Positions 1 to 12,039 are shown, numbered from the stretch's first letter. The stretch is 64,000 bases of DNA from Impatiens glandulifera (GCF_907164915.1 NC_061862.1:122291533-122355532), one strand, 5' to 3'. The notes: a model not told the origin generated them from the sequence alone. Numbers and translations are program-made.

Positions 1-180
1 GAAATTGAAAGATTAACCCGATGAAAGGTTCAACAATTGAATTCTACATAGGATAAGTAGGTGTAATCCCTTACACCTTCCCTTATGAAAATATATAACT
101 TTACTAGACGATTAGTAGACTCGATGTCCTTGAACTATTATGTCATTTGTGTAAACGATTATACACTTTCACATAGAATT

Positions 181-412
181 CTCCCATATACATGTCAAGC
201 TCTCATGGTTGTCTCCGTTTTGGCCATGAAACACGCGCCTAGTTCTGTGACAGGGTCTAGAATTGAGTCGTGCAATTCTTTTGAAGCGGTAGAATTCTCC
301 CAGATACATGTCAAGCTCTCATGGTTGTATCCGTTTTGTCCATCAAACACGCTCTTGGTTCTATGATAGGGTCTAGAATTGAGCCGTGTAATTCTTTTGA
401 AGCGACTCCACT
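181..412. repeat. Tandem duplication, about 116-bp unit, two copies
   Basis: Two adjacent diverged copies start at 181 and 297. Both run from a CTCCCA(T/G)ATACATGTCAAG-like start through a shared TCTAGAATTGAG core. Short ORFs on both strands across it are by-products of the duplication. No known gene is recognised. It probably belongs to a worn retroelement at the window edge. Confidence 0.75.
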
Positions 413-2323
413 TCTCCCTCACATAGGTGATCTCTTTGCTCACAAAGAATCATTAAAATCGATATGTTTATCCTTGTCAAAATATATATTGTTTCGTTAT
501 AGGATTAATCATCAATAGTAACTTTCCAAGTTAGTACAATTAGGTTGTCCCATTGAATCCAGTTCTTGGGATCTCCAGTCTACATAAGTTGAGTTTTCCT
601 TCATACCAACTTATAGTAGGCTAATGTCTCGAAAGACTTTAAACTAAATCTCTATTCAATAATTTGATTAGTGGATCCACAATGTTTTTTTTTTGAAAAA
701 ATGGATCCACGATGTTATCTTTGACTAACATAGTCAAATGTGATAACTCTATTAGAGAGTATAGTTTAATGACATTATGTCTAAGACACTTATGTCTAGA
801 CTTGTCATAGAATATAAGCTTATCCAATTTCAAATTATTATCACAATAATTAGAAATTTCCGTTCGTACATTCTTAGATAATCTTGGAATATCTTCTAAT
901 AAGAAACATAGTCATTCGTACTTGCTTACCATTTAAACATTTTTTTTATGAAAATATTGTTTACTTAGATAACTAGTAGACAAAATGTTTTTGATTTATT
1001 ATGCATTCGTGTAAACAATTATATATTTTTAATAAAAATGTTTTATTTTTCGACATAGGTCAAAAATATAGATTATAACGTTTAATCTATCAATTATAAT
1101 TTTCTTAGAAGATTTGCATACGTAGATTGCACTTCCAAGTGTAAATATATTCACTTTTAGACGTAAAGTCTTTCATTTAATAATATCAATATATCATTTG
1201 ATTACAACATGATATTTCGTGTAGTGCAATTCACATCCTTAATAGATTTAATTATTTTTATCGTAATTTTCAACAATAAAAATATCATACAAAAGACACG
1301 TAATGAAATAATTTTCATTGTCTTATATATATAATTGTCACATTCACTTTTATCAAAGTATGATCAAATTTTCATATCATTATTATAAAAAATTTATAAG
1401 TCATACAAACACTTTATAAACTTTTTTTTTCATCTATTTCATAAAATCATTTTAAAGACATTGGTTCTTCAAATTTTTTATGAAAGTAATGTAAAAAATA
1501 AATGACACGTTTCTTGATTTTAAAATCCTCAAATTTTAAATATCGATTTGAGCACCAACTTAGCAAATATAAACAAGACATTTACTTGATATTTTTTTTT
1601 TTTTGTAAAGTTGCGCAACTTTATCTTTTGTAGAGAGCATATTTCTATACCAATAAATTATCTTTTTATTTATCATAATATACAAAATAATTTTTGTATT
1701 ATTATCAATAAAAATATTTGCCCCCACATTTGTGTTGGTACCGTTTTTTAAATCACACACATTTATATGATTTAAATCAATGATTTTCTAATCAATAAAT
1801 TGTCACACAACTCCTTTACAAATTTCTTTTGTTATACTTATCATACAATAAATAAGATAACTATATTATAAATATTTAAATGAATAGAACATAATTTCTA
1901 TACAAGAGATTAGAATGTTTATTCATATATAAATCATTCTTCACTATCTCTACATAAGAAATTATAATATTTAATCAATTAAAATATTTATTTCATCACA
2001 TTATTTCTATAAAAGAAATTAAAATATTTAACCAAATAAATATTCACAATGTCACATGATTTTTACAAAATAAATCATAATATTTTAAGTATCTTTGGCC
2101 AAAACTGCTTAAACATTTATATTGGTTGCACGTTTGCATCTCATAATATCGGTACATTTGTCACATTATTCTCAAATCAAACAAGACTTTTCTTGTAATT
2201 ATTTGATTTCAAAATTATCAAATTAAGTAAGTCTTTACGATGAATTGAATAATGTATATCAAATATATAATCGAATAGTTTAGAAACATAATCAAACAAA
2301 TGACATGTCATATATTATTAAGC

Positions 2324-2384
<61 letters not shown>

Positions 2385-3489
2385 TAAGAATATCTCTATA
2401 AAATAGATAATAATTAATTAGAATATTAATTATTACAATTAATTAGAATATTTACCATTTATCTTTAATTAAACATAAAACTAATTAATTATATTAATAA
2501 TTATTAATGTCATAAAACTATTCGTTTCTTAATTAACTAGATTAACTTTAACTTTCTATAAAAAAAAAAAATTCAATCAAAAGACACATAATTTTGTGAT
2601 AAATTTAATAATTATTTATTAAAACAAAATGTATATACAATAGATCTTTATTCATATATGTTTACAAATTGCTATATAATTATACTTATTATGAATGAAT
2701 ATGAATCATCATATTATTAGCTATATGCATTATATATATAAATAATCACTTAGCAACACAATCAAATAAAATATATCTACAAATATATTTCATATCTTAA
2801 TCGAAGAACTTACATTTTCGTGTTTTGAATAATAATTGACGTGAAGAGAGTATGTACTCTCAAAACAAATATGTGTAGATTATTTTCACTAAGACAATTC
2901 TTGCGAAGACAATTTCATCTAAAATAGTCGTGTCTCTTTAGCACAAACAACCTATTTAATATCAAGAAATTTAATGCCTCAAAATATTAATGATAACATC
3001 ATGTTGACAAATTAAATTTCTACATAAGAAATTCTTAGGATACTCAATTCATTTCATAATTTCTGCATAAGAAATTATAATGATTTCAACATTAATGATT
3101 AATGTCATTTAGACAAATCTTATATTTCTTTTTTTAAGAAATCATTATTGACCCCATTAATCTCATAGTTTCTACACAAGAAATTAGAATGATTTTCACA
3201 TCAATAACTCAAGTAATTTTAAGGGGTCTGATTTCTATAAAAAAATCATTAGCCACCCCATTCATATCCAACATCAATGGATAGAGTCATTTTAATGACT
3301 ACCCATTTATCTCATAAGTTCTACACGAGAAATTGGAATGGTTCCAACATCAATGACCAAAGTCATTTTAATGAGTCTGATTTCTACAAAGAAATTATTG
3401 AATATCTCATAATTTCTACTCAAGAAATTGAAATAATTTCAATATGAATGACTAAGGTTATTTTATTGTCAGATTTCTACAAAAAAATC
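413..3489. other. AT-rich intergenic DNA with a (TA)n microsatellite
   Basis: I see no credible coding sequence here. All ORFs are short and low in complexity. A pure TA microsatellite lies at about 2326-2381. From 2980 to 3490 there are many loosely repeated phrases of the type 'TTTCTAC(A)AAGAAATT'. These look like an old short-period repeat array or a worn element. Confidence 0.6.
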
Positions 3490-3570
3490 ATTGGCTGGAT
3501 TCGAACAAGAGACCTCCCTTTCACCATGCACCTTTACGTCTGAACTTTAAATCATTGCACCAACGCGCTT
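3490..3570 (-). repeat. tRNA-like sequence, possible SINE head
   Basis: On the minus strand, a GCGCGTTGGTGCAATG stretch resembles a Pol III A box. About 50 nt downstream, GTTCGAATCC matches the B box/T-loop consensus. No full cloverleaf folds, so it is not a working tRNA. A SINE head or tRNA-related relic is most likely. Confidence 0.4.
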
Positions 3571-3959
3571 TTCATCATTCTACCATTTTTATGACCTTTT
3601 GTATTTTTTCCAGAGACAACTTATTCTTCATATTTGACTAAACTCTGTCAACAAATGAATATTTACACATTTAAAATGATAACTTAACATCATAATCAAA
3701 ATATAATATATAAGACAATATATATATACTTATATGAATAAATATATTATCTATTCTTAGTTATAATTACTAAAACCGTATGTTTCAATTATAATTACTA
3801 TTAATAAATTATAACTATTAATTTTTCTAAAAATTTTATTTTCTTATTTTCATTTATTATTAACAATAATTTTAGTAACCAACAAGCATTTAATTAAAAA
3901 GAAAACAAATTATTTTTTTCTAATTTATTTTCTAGATAACTTTTGTATAATGAATATAC

Positions 3960-5700
3960 ATTATTTTTTTTTAGATTACACATCAACATATATAACCTTA
4001 TAAAATTAAGCTTTCACACTATGTCCTCCGCACCCGTCAAATGACGGATTAATTTTTAAAGTAAAAGTCCGGCTATCAAAATTTTATTTATAAAATTTAT
4101 TTCCTTTATCTAGTAGTCCGGGGGTCCTAAATATAGATAGGTTTAGATTGCGTAAATAATTATAAATAATTATTTAAAAGGGCGTACCAGCGATTACGTT
4201 GATATAAGATTAAGTATAATACCTGAAAAATATCAGAAAACATTCGAATTTAAAAATAAATTTCAAAATATTTGTCTAGGAAATATCCCAAAAATATTTA
4301 AATATCATTTTCTAACCATTCGAGATTATTTGAAAATGGATTGGGATTCGAAAATTACAAAAATAATTTTGGATTTTGAAAAGTGGAACCAAATAAGCCT
4401 TATGACCAGTGTCCTAGAGGTTGGGTCTGATTTTACCGATTTTGGCTCGGACGGGCTTGGTCTAGACTAGGGTGGTCTGGATCGGGGCTTGGACACTCGG
4501 TCAAGGGACCAGAGGGTTCGGTCCTGGGGTTCAAGAGGATTAGTCTTGAACTTAGGTTGTTCTGTCTTAAGTCTGGGAGGCTCGGTCCAAGATTTGGCTT
4601 CCTCGGTCGTGTGATTTGAGAGTCTCGGTTCCTGGTCGGACCTCTTGGTCTTAGGTTAGAATCTTTGGTCAGATTTCTCGGTCCTTGTTTAAGAACACCG
4701 GTCCTAGGTCTCGGTCCTAATTCAAGAATACTGGTCCTAAGTCTTAGTCTCAACTCAAGAACATCGGTCATATGTCTCGGTCCTAGGTCGATTCTCTCGT
4801 TCCTTTGATTTGGTTAGGACCGAGGTCCTACTTCTCTGTCTTGGTCCTACAGGACTTGGTCATTGGGGACCGAGTGTTCTTCATTTGTTATAAATAATTG
4901 TAGGTTTGTATCTTTTGAAATAGATCATGAAATCATGATCTGTAAGTTTCAAACAATTTATATGAATATAAAGATCATAACCCCTAACCTTAAACACAAT
5001 CAATCGAACTCTATAACAATTGATTTTTCAAAATTGTTTTTAGGAAAAAATTTAAGAGCTTTTGATTTAGGACATCTCATGGACTAATTCTTGTTCCTAC
5101 AACTTTGAAATGATGACTATAGTCGAACACAACCAAAACAAGAACATCATACAAGTCTGTAACAACTTTCAAAACTGAATTTCAAACTTAATTTTTTTTT
5201 AAATTTCAGTTTGATCAAATATGATCGGGATGTTAATTTTATGATTTGGAAATCATCCTAACATATTTACAAACTTATTGGGCAACTATTTGAATCAAAA
5301 TTCAAGCCTAAAAGCTCAAGAACACAAAATTAAAATTTTCTAGATTTTCAAATCAAATTTGGATTTTTTTCATTAAGGTTGAATTGATCAAATCTCTTTC
5401 AACAGAAAACTTATAAACCATCTAGGGATTGGTTTCAAATAAAGAAAACAAAAAATTGAACCATAAATATGACCAACCCGATCAAACTTGGAAAAATCCA
5501 ATTTTGAATCATAAAATAATTTACAACAGGTCTGGTAGCTTACCAATGATTGGAGAACCCTCTAATGATGTGTATGAAGCTTTCCTAATCCCTGGATCAA
5601 AGCTTTGATTGTTGTAGAAGATTTTTACATAAATTAGTTTGTCGGAGTTCTTCAAGATCTTCAATCGGGCTGTAATGTTTGATGATTATTTGATGGATTG
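3960..5700. mobile_element. Worn LTR-like region with GGTCC-rich degenerate repeats
   Basis: The segment 4015-4240 reads like the start of a plant LTR (GACGGATTAAT, AGTCCGGGGGTCC and CGTACCAGCGATTACG phrases). It is followed at about 4420-4870 by a degenerate array built on GGTCCTAGGTCTCGGTCC. The minus-strand ORF at 4433-4771 is a product of that array: its protein is Arg/Pro/Leu repeats with no domain. No clear LTR ends or target duplication were found. A similar GGTCC-rich texture recurs in the solo LTR at 29375-30721. Confidence 0.4.
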
Positions 5701-5728
5701 GAAGCTTAATACCTTTGGAGTATTAATA

Positions 5729-6050
5729 CTAAACTATGTCAGTTATTGAAGTCGAATTCGACTTCAATTTTGCTTCTATAATCTTATCCCTTGAATTCTT
5801 TTTCGTCTTTGGCAGTCTAGCTAGAGCGTAGGTTTTGACTTCAAAGACTAAGAGAATTGAAGGTAAGGTAGAGACGTGCACGAGGGTGAAAAAATGAGGG
5901 AATAATGTCCAACGACTTGTACAGAATATTTTTGGCAACATTATCCAGGTTATTCATCTTCTTATCTTCAGTTGTCCATTTGCATTTTGGCTTCTAATTC
6001 TTTATCGGGCCATCAGTGATAACATACCACATGTCTTCGTCTTGTGAGGC
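5729..6050 (-). pseudogene. Inverted Copia-type gag relic
   Basis: Read on the minus strand just inside a primer-binding site, this sequence encodes fragments clearly similar to the gag ORF at 9266-11062. Examples are a 'W-V-I-T-D-G-P-I-K' segment matching 'W-R-I-V-T-E-G-P-I-K', and 'NNLDNVAKNILYKSLD' matching 'NNLNNMALDVLYRSLD'. Stops and frame changes break it. It is the start of gag from a related element in the opposite orientation, now truncated. Confidence 0.7.
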
Positions 6051-6163
6051 CAGATGCACCTCCATGTGAATCTTCTAATCAACATATTCTTCAATGCAGA
6101 ACATGGGGGGCTCATTGATGAAAGACACGATGATAATCGAATTATTGAGAATAGAAACAACTT

Positions 6164-6177
6164 GCTCTGATACCACT
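6164..6177 (-). other. Primer-binding site of the inverted Copia-type element
   Basis: The minus strand reads AGTGGTATCAGAG right after the LTR end ...CCCAACA. This is the usual initiator-tRNA-Met primer site of plant LTR elements. Confidence 0.75.
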
Positions 6178-7013
6178 TGTTGGGATCGGGGTCGGCGATG
6201 GAGACGGGGGTCTCACAACGTTAAATGCTTACACACACTTTGTTTGATATTAACTCAGTTAGAAGTTAATATAGGTTTCTATTCTTCACAAGTCGTCATA
6301 AACTCTTGAACCGAGTTCAAGTGCGGAAGTGTTTGTTTCGACTTGAAGCTAACAAATAAATGGTTAGAAGATTCAGAAAGTAAAGAATACAGGACATAAG
6401 AAATGTTTATGGATGTTTTGAGTAAACTCTCCTACGTCACCCCTTCTTCTCGACCTTGAGAAGGATATTCTTCTCAACCTTGGGAAGAATATTCACTAGA
6501 AGATTTGGTTAAATACAACACACATGTACAACCCAGTCGAACAACCGGGACTTAGTTACTGCCTATTTTCAAACTCCTGGCACACACACAACACTTGTTA
6601 ATAGACACTCTATCAACTTATAAAGAACTCACGATGATGGAAAAGTGATACAATGATTTTCGGTATGAAAACACTCTCTCACAGAAATATACTAAGGCAA
6701 AAGCTTGAATATATATATTGGTAGAGAGAGCGTATTTAATTTTCAGGATACCTAGAGAGCCAAGTCTATCTATCTATTTTTCCTTAATCTTCTTATATAT
6801 CCAAAGCACAGCAACGGCCATATTTTCTTCAATGGACACTTGTCCTCCTTCCGTTGAATGAGTGTCAGGATAGTACATCAGAAAAGATCCTCTTTGATCT
6901 TGTCTGTACTGAATGATAATGAACCAATAATTCATTTAATAGAGCCTATTGTACTAAGAACGTTCATTGAAGAGAATTTGAATAGTCTTGGTGCTTTTAG
7001 CAGAACTTCAACA
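6178..7013 (-). repeat. LTR of an inverted Copia-type element
   Basis: On the plus strand it starts TGTTGGG and ends TTCAACA, a perfect 5-bp terminal inverted repeat (TGTTG/CAACA). The primer site lies immediately outside at 6164-6177 and gag homology beyond it, so this is the 5' LTR of a minus-strand element. Parts resemble the LTR ending at 9220 when reversed: the GAGACGGGGGTCT stretch and the CTCTCCTACGTCACCCC stretch. It lacks the TTAGAC palindrome array. Its 3' partner LTR is not in the window. Its outer edge touches the next element with no spacer. Confidence 0.75.
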
Positions 7014-7396
7014 TGATACCGGACAATATCAATTTTTCAGAATTTTGGTATTTACTCAAATTGGTCAGTTTTTTAAGGTTTCGGTATTTTCTCAAACTGG
7101 TCGGTTTTTCAGGGTTTTGGTATTTTCTCGAACTAGTAAGTTTTTCAGGGTTTCGTTATTTTCTCAAACAGATTTCGGTATTTGCTCAGTCGGATGCGTG
7201 CAACTTTAATATTTGCGCTTGGTGAGATTCAAACTGTTGGGTCAAATTATTTTAACTAAGTGTTGAAATAATTTAACCACTGAGATTTTGATGATGAAAT
7301 AACTTATGAGTTTTGATACAGGTGTATTGAAACAATATGTTATAAGACTTGGATCTAATGAGGGTCATTAGACCGATTTTGGCTTTCGTTGCATAA

Positions 7397-8361
7397 GATT
7401 AGACTTACAGTCTAACTCATCGGAGTTAGACATGTAGTCTAATAGACATGTAATTAGACGGATGGTCTAATAGATACACGGAATTAGACGTAAGTCTAAT
7501 GCATAAAATTAGACATAAGTCTAATGCATAGAATTAGACGTACAGTCTAACTCATCGGAGTTAGACGTGTAGTCTAATGAATGCACGGAATTAGACGTAC
7601 AGTCTAACTCATCGAAGTTAGACGTGTAGTCTAATGAATGTAAAGAATTAGACGTAAGTCTAATGAATACGCGGAATTAGACGTAAGTCTAATATGTTTG
7701 TAATTAGACGGATAGTCTAATTGATATTAGAAATTAGACGTACAGTCTAACTCATCGGAGTTAGACGTATATTCTAATATATTTGCAATTAGACGGGTAG
7801 TCTAATTTATGCGGAATTAGACGTGCAGTCTAACTCATCGGAGTTAGACGTGTAGTCTAATAGAATGTGAAAGTTAGACGTGCGTCTAACTCCTTCAGAC
7901 AAGTCTAAGGTAGAACCGGAATTAGACGTGCAGTCTAACTCAGTGGAGTTAGACGTGCAGTCTAATGGTTATTGGATAATTAGACGCGTAGTCTAATTAG
8001 TGAAAGTTAGACGTGCGTCTAACTCCTTCAGACAAGTCTGAGGTAGAACCAAAATTAGACGTGCAGTCTAACTCAGTGGAGTTAGACGTGTAGTTTAATG
8101 GTTATTGGATAATTAGACGCGTAGTCTAATTAGTGAAAGTTAGACGTGCGTCTAATTCCTTCAGATAAGTCTGAGGTAGAACCGGAATTAGACGTGCAGT
8201 CTAACTTAGTGGAGTTAGACGTGCAGTCTAATGGTTATTGTAATTAGACGCGAGTCTAATTCTATTAGACCAGGCGGTCTAATAGACGTTTTTCTATTAG
8301 AAGGAGATGACTTATTTCATTAGACTGATTTTCACAATCCGTCTAACTGAAACACGTCTAA
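7397..8361. repeat. Palindromic TTAGAC/GTCTAA minisatellite in the 5' LTR
   Basis: Several dozen TTAGAC and GTCTAA hexamers alternate, so most units are small inverted repeats of the type TTAGACGTGTAGTCTAA. Spacers such as CTCATCGGAG recur at higher order. There is no constant spacer length and the repeats are palindromic on both strands, so this is not CRISPR-like. It is a structured LTR minisatellite able to form many hairpins. Confidence 0.9.
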
Positions 8362-8673
8362 TGCTCAGATTAAGCAGTACGCTTGAATCTAGCATTTCAC
8401 CTACCCACGTGCTATAGCTATACCCTACTTTTGTTCCACTTTCTAGTGAAGATTAGTACAACAGCTATATGCATCCAATTAAGGAATGCCACGTAAGAGA
8501 ATTTTTCTCACATTACCTATTTTGCAGGTACATCCCTGATGGAATATTCGACGCACTACCTGTGATGTACGGCCACGATCCTTGTGCTCAGAACCTGCTG
8601 TGTACAATGGAGGTTTTCCAATGGAAGAGTGCCACGTATCATTCTTGAAGATTCGACCGTTAGCTCCTGCTCA

Positions 8674-8686
8674 GTATTTAATAAAT
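8674..8686 (+). promoter_or_regulatory. Candidate LTR TATA element
   Basis: TATTTAATAAATC lies about 545 bp before the LTR end and downstream of the G-box-like CACGTG. The same motif is present in the 3' LTR near 19650 as TATTTAACAAATC. The assignment rests on position and motif only. Confidence 0.35.
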
Positions 8687-9222
8687 CTCAAGGACAACAG
8701 ACAATCTACCTCACGTAGTATCCTAACGAACAAGCAATCTGATTTTGCAGAGAGAGAATACTGAACTCATACTGTGAAGCTTCTTTCTGATTGTACTGTG
8801 TGTGAATCGAGAGAGAGAGCTAGAATCAAAACACCTTTAGCTGAGTGATATTCTTCATCTTGTAATTGAACATAAAGTGTTCTGTTCAATAGTGAGCTAA
8901 GTGTGTGTAAATTGTATTTGATTCGAACCATATTATAGTGAATCCTTCCGGTGGTTGGAAGAAGGGGTGACGTAGGAGAGTTTCTCCGAACATCCATAAA
9001 CAAACTGCTGTGTTCTTCATTTCTATCATCTTTTCATATTTCATCTTGTGCTTCAAACCCAAGTAAACAATTCTGCCTTGAATCTGTTTCAAGTGTTTAC
9101 ACAAGTTTGCGTAGAATAGAAAGAGAATTAAATCCCTAACGGGATTTCTTTCAAACCGTTTTTCATAAGCCTTCATCCTTAGCCAGACCCCCGTCTCTAT
9201 CGATAAAGTCGATCCTATCAAT

Positions 9223-9234
9223 TGGTATCAGAGC
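9223..9234 (+). other. Primer-binding site, initiator tRNA-Met type
   Basis: TGGTATCAGAGC begins two bases after the LTR end. It matches the 3' end complement of plant initiator tRNA-Met, the standard Copia/Gypsy primer. Confidence 0.9.
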
Positions 9235-9265
9235 CCTGTTTCTATTCTCAAGCCTTTCCTGAAAT

Positions 9266-11062
9266 ATGTCGACCATACCTAAAGATTCCAGTGCTACAAC
9301 CATTCCAACCTTCTCTCGTGAAAACTACATTGTTTGGAAAAAAAGAGTTCGTGCTCATCACTCTTCTCTTCATGATGACATATGGAGAATTGTCACAGAA
9401 GGTCCTATCAAGATTGATAAGGAGAAGGCTGACTGGACTGCTGATGAAAAGAGGCAGAACAACCTCAACAACATGGCTCTTGATGTTCTGTACAGATCTC
9501 TCGATGACAGTATGTTCAACTACATCATCGAATGTGACACTGCCAAAGAGGTCTGGGACAGACTCACTCAACTGTGTGAGGGCAATGAGCAAACTAAGGA
9601 AAACAAGATCATGGTTGCCACTCAACAGTTCGACAACTTCAAAATGCGTCCTGGTGAAACAATGAACGATTTCGACACTAGATTCAGCAAGATAGTCTCC
9701 TCTCTGTCCATCCTAGGCAAGACCTATAGCAACCGGGAGCTTGTTATCAAGGTCATGCGTGCTCTTCCAAGAGAATGGGACATAAAGACTATGGCGATGA
9801 GAGAATCCAAAGATCTTAACAAGATCTCTCTCTTTGATCTCTTCGCTGACCTCAAGGCCTATGAGTTCGAGCTGAACTGTAGGATGGAAGAAGATCAACC
9901 CACGTCCGTTATCATTTCCAAGGCGCTGGTGACTGCTGAAGAGCCACCAACTGCTCCGGATGTGAAGATGGCAGCTCAGCAGCTGAGCAGCGATGCCATG
10001 TCTCTCTTTGTGAAGAAGTTTGGCGACTTCATGAAGAAAAGCAACTCTAACTCAAACTCTTCAAATTCTAATGATAATAGAAAATCTAAAGCTAATGTTA
10101 CTTGTTTTAACTGTGATATTAAATGTCATTATGCATCGGAATGTCGGAATCCAAAGCGTGAAGATGCCAAGGATGATGGAAAAGAGTTGAAGGCTCTTAT
10201 GGCTGGTGACGGAAAGAAAAGAGGAAGCAGCCATGGCTCGTACTTTTCATCCAGTGAAAGTGATGAAGAAGACGTGGCTTGCTTCATGGCCAGAGAAGAT
10301 GAAGAAGGAAATCAGGAGACTAAGGTATTTGATTTCTCTTCCGAAAGGTTTTCAAGGGAACAACTGGTAGCTGCACTAGATGACATGGTCATCGAGTACA
10401 GAAAGCTAGCAGAATCTCTAAATGAAACTAAATCTTCATCAGATTTAAATAAATCAAATCTATCTAAAAGGGAAGAGTCAAATGTTTTTGAAAAGAAGAT
10501 TGAAGAGATCTCATCTGAGAATGAGATACTCAAGGAACAAATTCAAACTCTTTCATCTGAAAACAAAAGGCTTAACTATGTTGTCAGTGCATGGACAAGA
10601 TCTGGTGATTCTGTCAAATATCAGATCAGCATGTTGAAACCTGCTGGATCTAGATCCGGATTGGGATTTGATGGCAATGACCCTAATCTGTCATGCAAAA
10701 AGTCAAAACCAAATGACAAACTTAAGACAATAAGTTTTGTTAAAGGAAGTATGACTGACATTGAATCTGATCCTATTAATGAAGAAGTTGCCTTTAAAAA
10801 TGAAATAGTCTATGTTCCGCCGACTATTAACTGGCTTAAGAATAAGCTAGAAAAAGCTAATAAGTCTGGGAATTTAAAACCTGACTCTAAGTCAAGGAGT
10901 TTTAAAAGAAAACCTTCTTCAAAAGCTAAAGGATCAGTGGTTAGCAGGAAGTCATCTGCTAAGTCAAAATCTTATGCATTAATTACAACACAAAATGGGA
11001 AGTCCATCAGAATAACTCAAATATGGATTCCTAGGGGACTAATTGATCGAGGACCCAATTAA
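9266..11062 (+). CDS. Copia-type retrotransposon Gag (DUF4219/UBN2)
   Basis: This 598-codon ORF encodes a retrotransposon capsid-type protein, which would assemble the RNA into particles. The N terminus has a DUF4219-like segment (FSRENYIVWKKRVRAH, about residues 15-30). A UBN2-type gag domain follows (about 60-210). A CCHC zinc knuckle with C-X2-C-X4-H-X4-C spacing lies near residues 280-293; the usual Gly before His is Cys. A Glu/Ser/Asp-rich stretch and a predicted coiled coil (about 365-450) come next, then a basic Lys/Ser-rich tail. The ATG is 45 bp after the LTR and is the first good start. The ORF stops before any protease motif appears, and no pol follows. It is intact over its whole length, so it may be translated. 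Confidence 0.88.
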   Translation: MSTIPKDSSATTIPTFSRENYIVWKKRVRAHHSSLHDDIWRIVTEGPIKIDKEKADWTADEKRQNNLNNMALDVLYRSLDDSMFNYIIECDTAKEVWDRLTQLCEGNEQTKENKIMVATQQFDNFKMRPGETMNDFDTRFSKIVSSLSILGKTYSNRELVIKVMRALPREWDIKTMAMRESKDLNKISLFDLFADLKAYEFELNCRMEEDQPTSVIISKALVTAEEPPTAPDVKMAAQQLSSDAMSLFVKKFGDFMKKSNSNSNSSNSNDNRKSKANVTCFNCDIKCHYASECRNPKREDAKDDGKELKALMAGDGKKRGSSHGSYFSSSESDEEDVACFMAREDEEGNQETKVFDFSSERFSREQLVAALDDMVIEYRKLAESLNETKSSSDLNKSNLSKREESNVFEKKIEEISSENEILKEQIQTLSSENKRLNYVVSAWTRSGDSVKYQISMLKPAGSRSGLGFDGNDPNLSCKKSKPNDKLKTISFVKGSMTDIESDPINEEVAFKNEIVYVPPTINWLKNKLEKANKSGNLKPDSKSRSFKRKPSSKAKGSVVSRKSSAKSKSYALITTQNGKSIRITQIWIPRGLIDRGPN

Positions 11063-11910
11063 GTATGGGTACCAAAATGTGTAAATAGTTTATTTTGTAG
11101 GTGATTCAGGAGGATCACAGGAAGGAAGCTAAAAGAGTACTCTTCTGAGTACACAGCTTGGAAGATCAACAATGGCATTTGCCATTCTGGAAGAATAAAT
11201 GTTTTTATTTGTTAAAAATGTTTTTGGTCTTTGGACCACAATTTTTTTTATTAAACTCTAATGTCTATATTCATAATGAGAGGGAAAAATTACTTTGAAA
11301 GTAAAGATATTCTCTAGACGAATATCCTTAATCGGTCTAAATAGACAAGGGTGTCTAGAAGAAACAGTGTGTACTTATACGTATTTTTGCTCATAATCTA
11401 TACATCTAAGTCTATATGTTGAGGTGTTATATCTACGCGATTAGACGGACACGTCTAATAGACGCTAGACGTTTTTACGTCATGAGCAAAAGGATGCTCA
11501 CGTCTAATCAACACACGTCTAACACGTGGTGTTTATGCGGAATTAGACGTACACGTCTAATAAACATTATACGGATTTTTATAAACACGGAATTAGACGT
11601 ATGCGTCTAATAGACTCATCCGTCTAATAGATGCTGTGTTATATGGATTTGTGGAGTAAGAAAAACGTCTAACTACGTGTCGATTAGCCTGATTAAGGAC
11701 AGCTGTCCCACGTTGAGAGCTATCTGCTTTTCCCACTCAAAACATCAAACAGTCATCTCTTATTAACATGAAGACACGTGTCTATCAAGTTAGAGAAAAT
11801 GACTGATATACCCTCATTTTTAATGATGACTTCTTGAAAAAGGACGTCTAACATTTATTAATGGGCCATACCCCTAGAATAGACGGTTATTCTGTATTTC
11901 CCTCTTTCAT
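11063..11910 (+). other. Non-coding spacer between Gag and second ORF, with TTAGAC palindromes
   Basis: No pol motif is readable here. From about 11438 to 11680 the sequence again carries TTAGACG/CGTCTAAT palindromic units like those of the LTRs. A further GGACGTCTAAC motif lies near 11840 and a CACGTG-type site near 11775. The segment resembles promoter DNA of a second transcription unit more than a remnant of pol. Confidence 0.55.
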
Positions 11911-11920
11911 CTATATAAGG
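11911..11920 (+). promoter_or_regulatory. Internal TATA box ahead of the second ORF
   Basis: CTATATAAGG is a good plant TATA box. It lies about 120 bp upstream of the ATG at 12040, which leaves a leader of roughly 90 nt if transcription starts 30 bp downstream. This suggests the second ORF has, or had, its own promoter inside the retroelement. Confidence 0.55.
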
Positions 11921-12039
11921 ACATTATTGCATGAATTTGAAAGCTTTCAATCCTTCAAAATTCCTAAGAACCCTAGCTTTCTTTGCATTTCTCTCACTAA
12001 ATCTCTCTGAATCCTGTGTCTATTTATATTTTTTCGAAA

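Larger units (their letters stand above)
7014..9220 (+). repeat. 5' LTR of the composite Copia-type element
   Basis: Starts TGATACC and ends CTATCA, directly before the primer site. Three zones are visible: a TTTCGGTATTTTCTCAAAC repeat zone (about 7040-7190), a long palindromic TTAGAC array (7397-8361), and a promoter/leader zone with a CACGTG G-box near 8405 and a TATTTAATAAA TATA-like site near 8676. Relative to the 3' LTR it has about 78 bp extra near 8873-8950 and further small indels. The two LTRs have therefore diverged since insertion. Confidence 0.75.

Noticed and set aside
4433..4771. 112-codon minus-strand ORF rich in Arg, Pro and Leu
   Set aside because: Produced by the GGTCC-type repeat array; no homology and repeat-driven composition.
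7397..8361. Repeat-spacer look of the TTAGAC array, reminiscent of CRISPR
   Set aside because: Units are palindromic and variable, spacing is irregular, the array is duplicated in both LTRs, and this is plant nuclear DNA.
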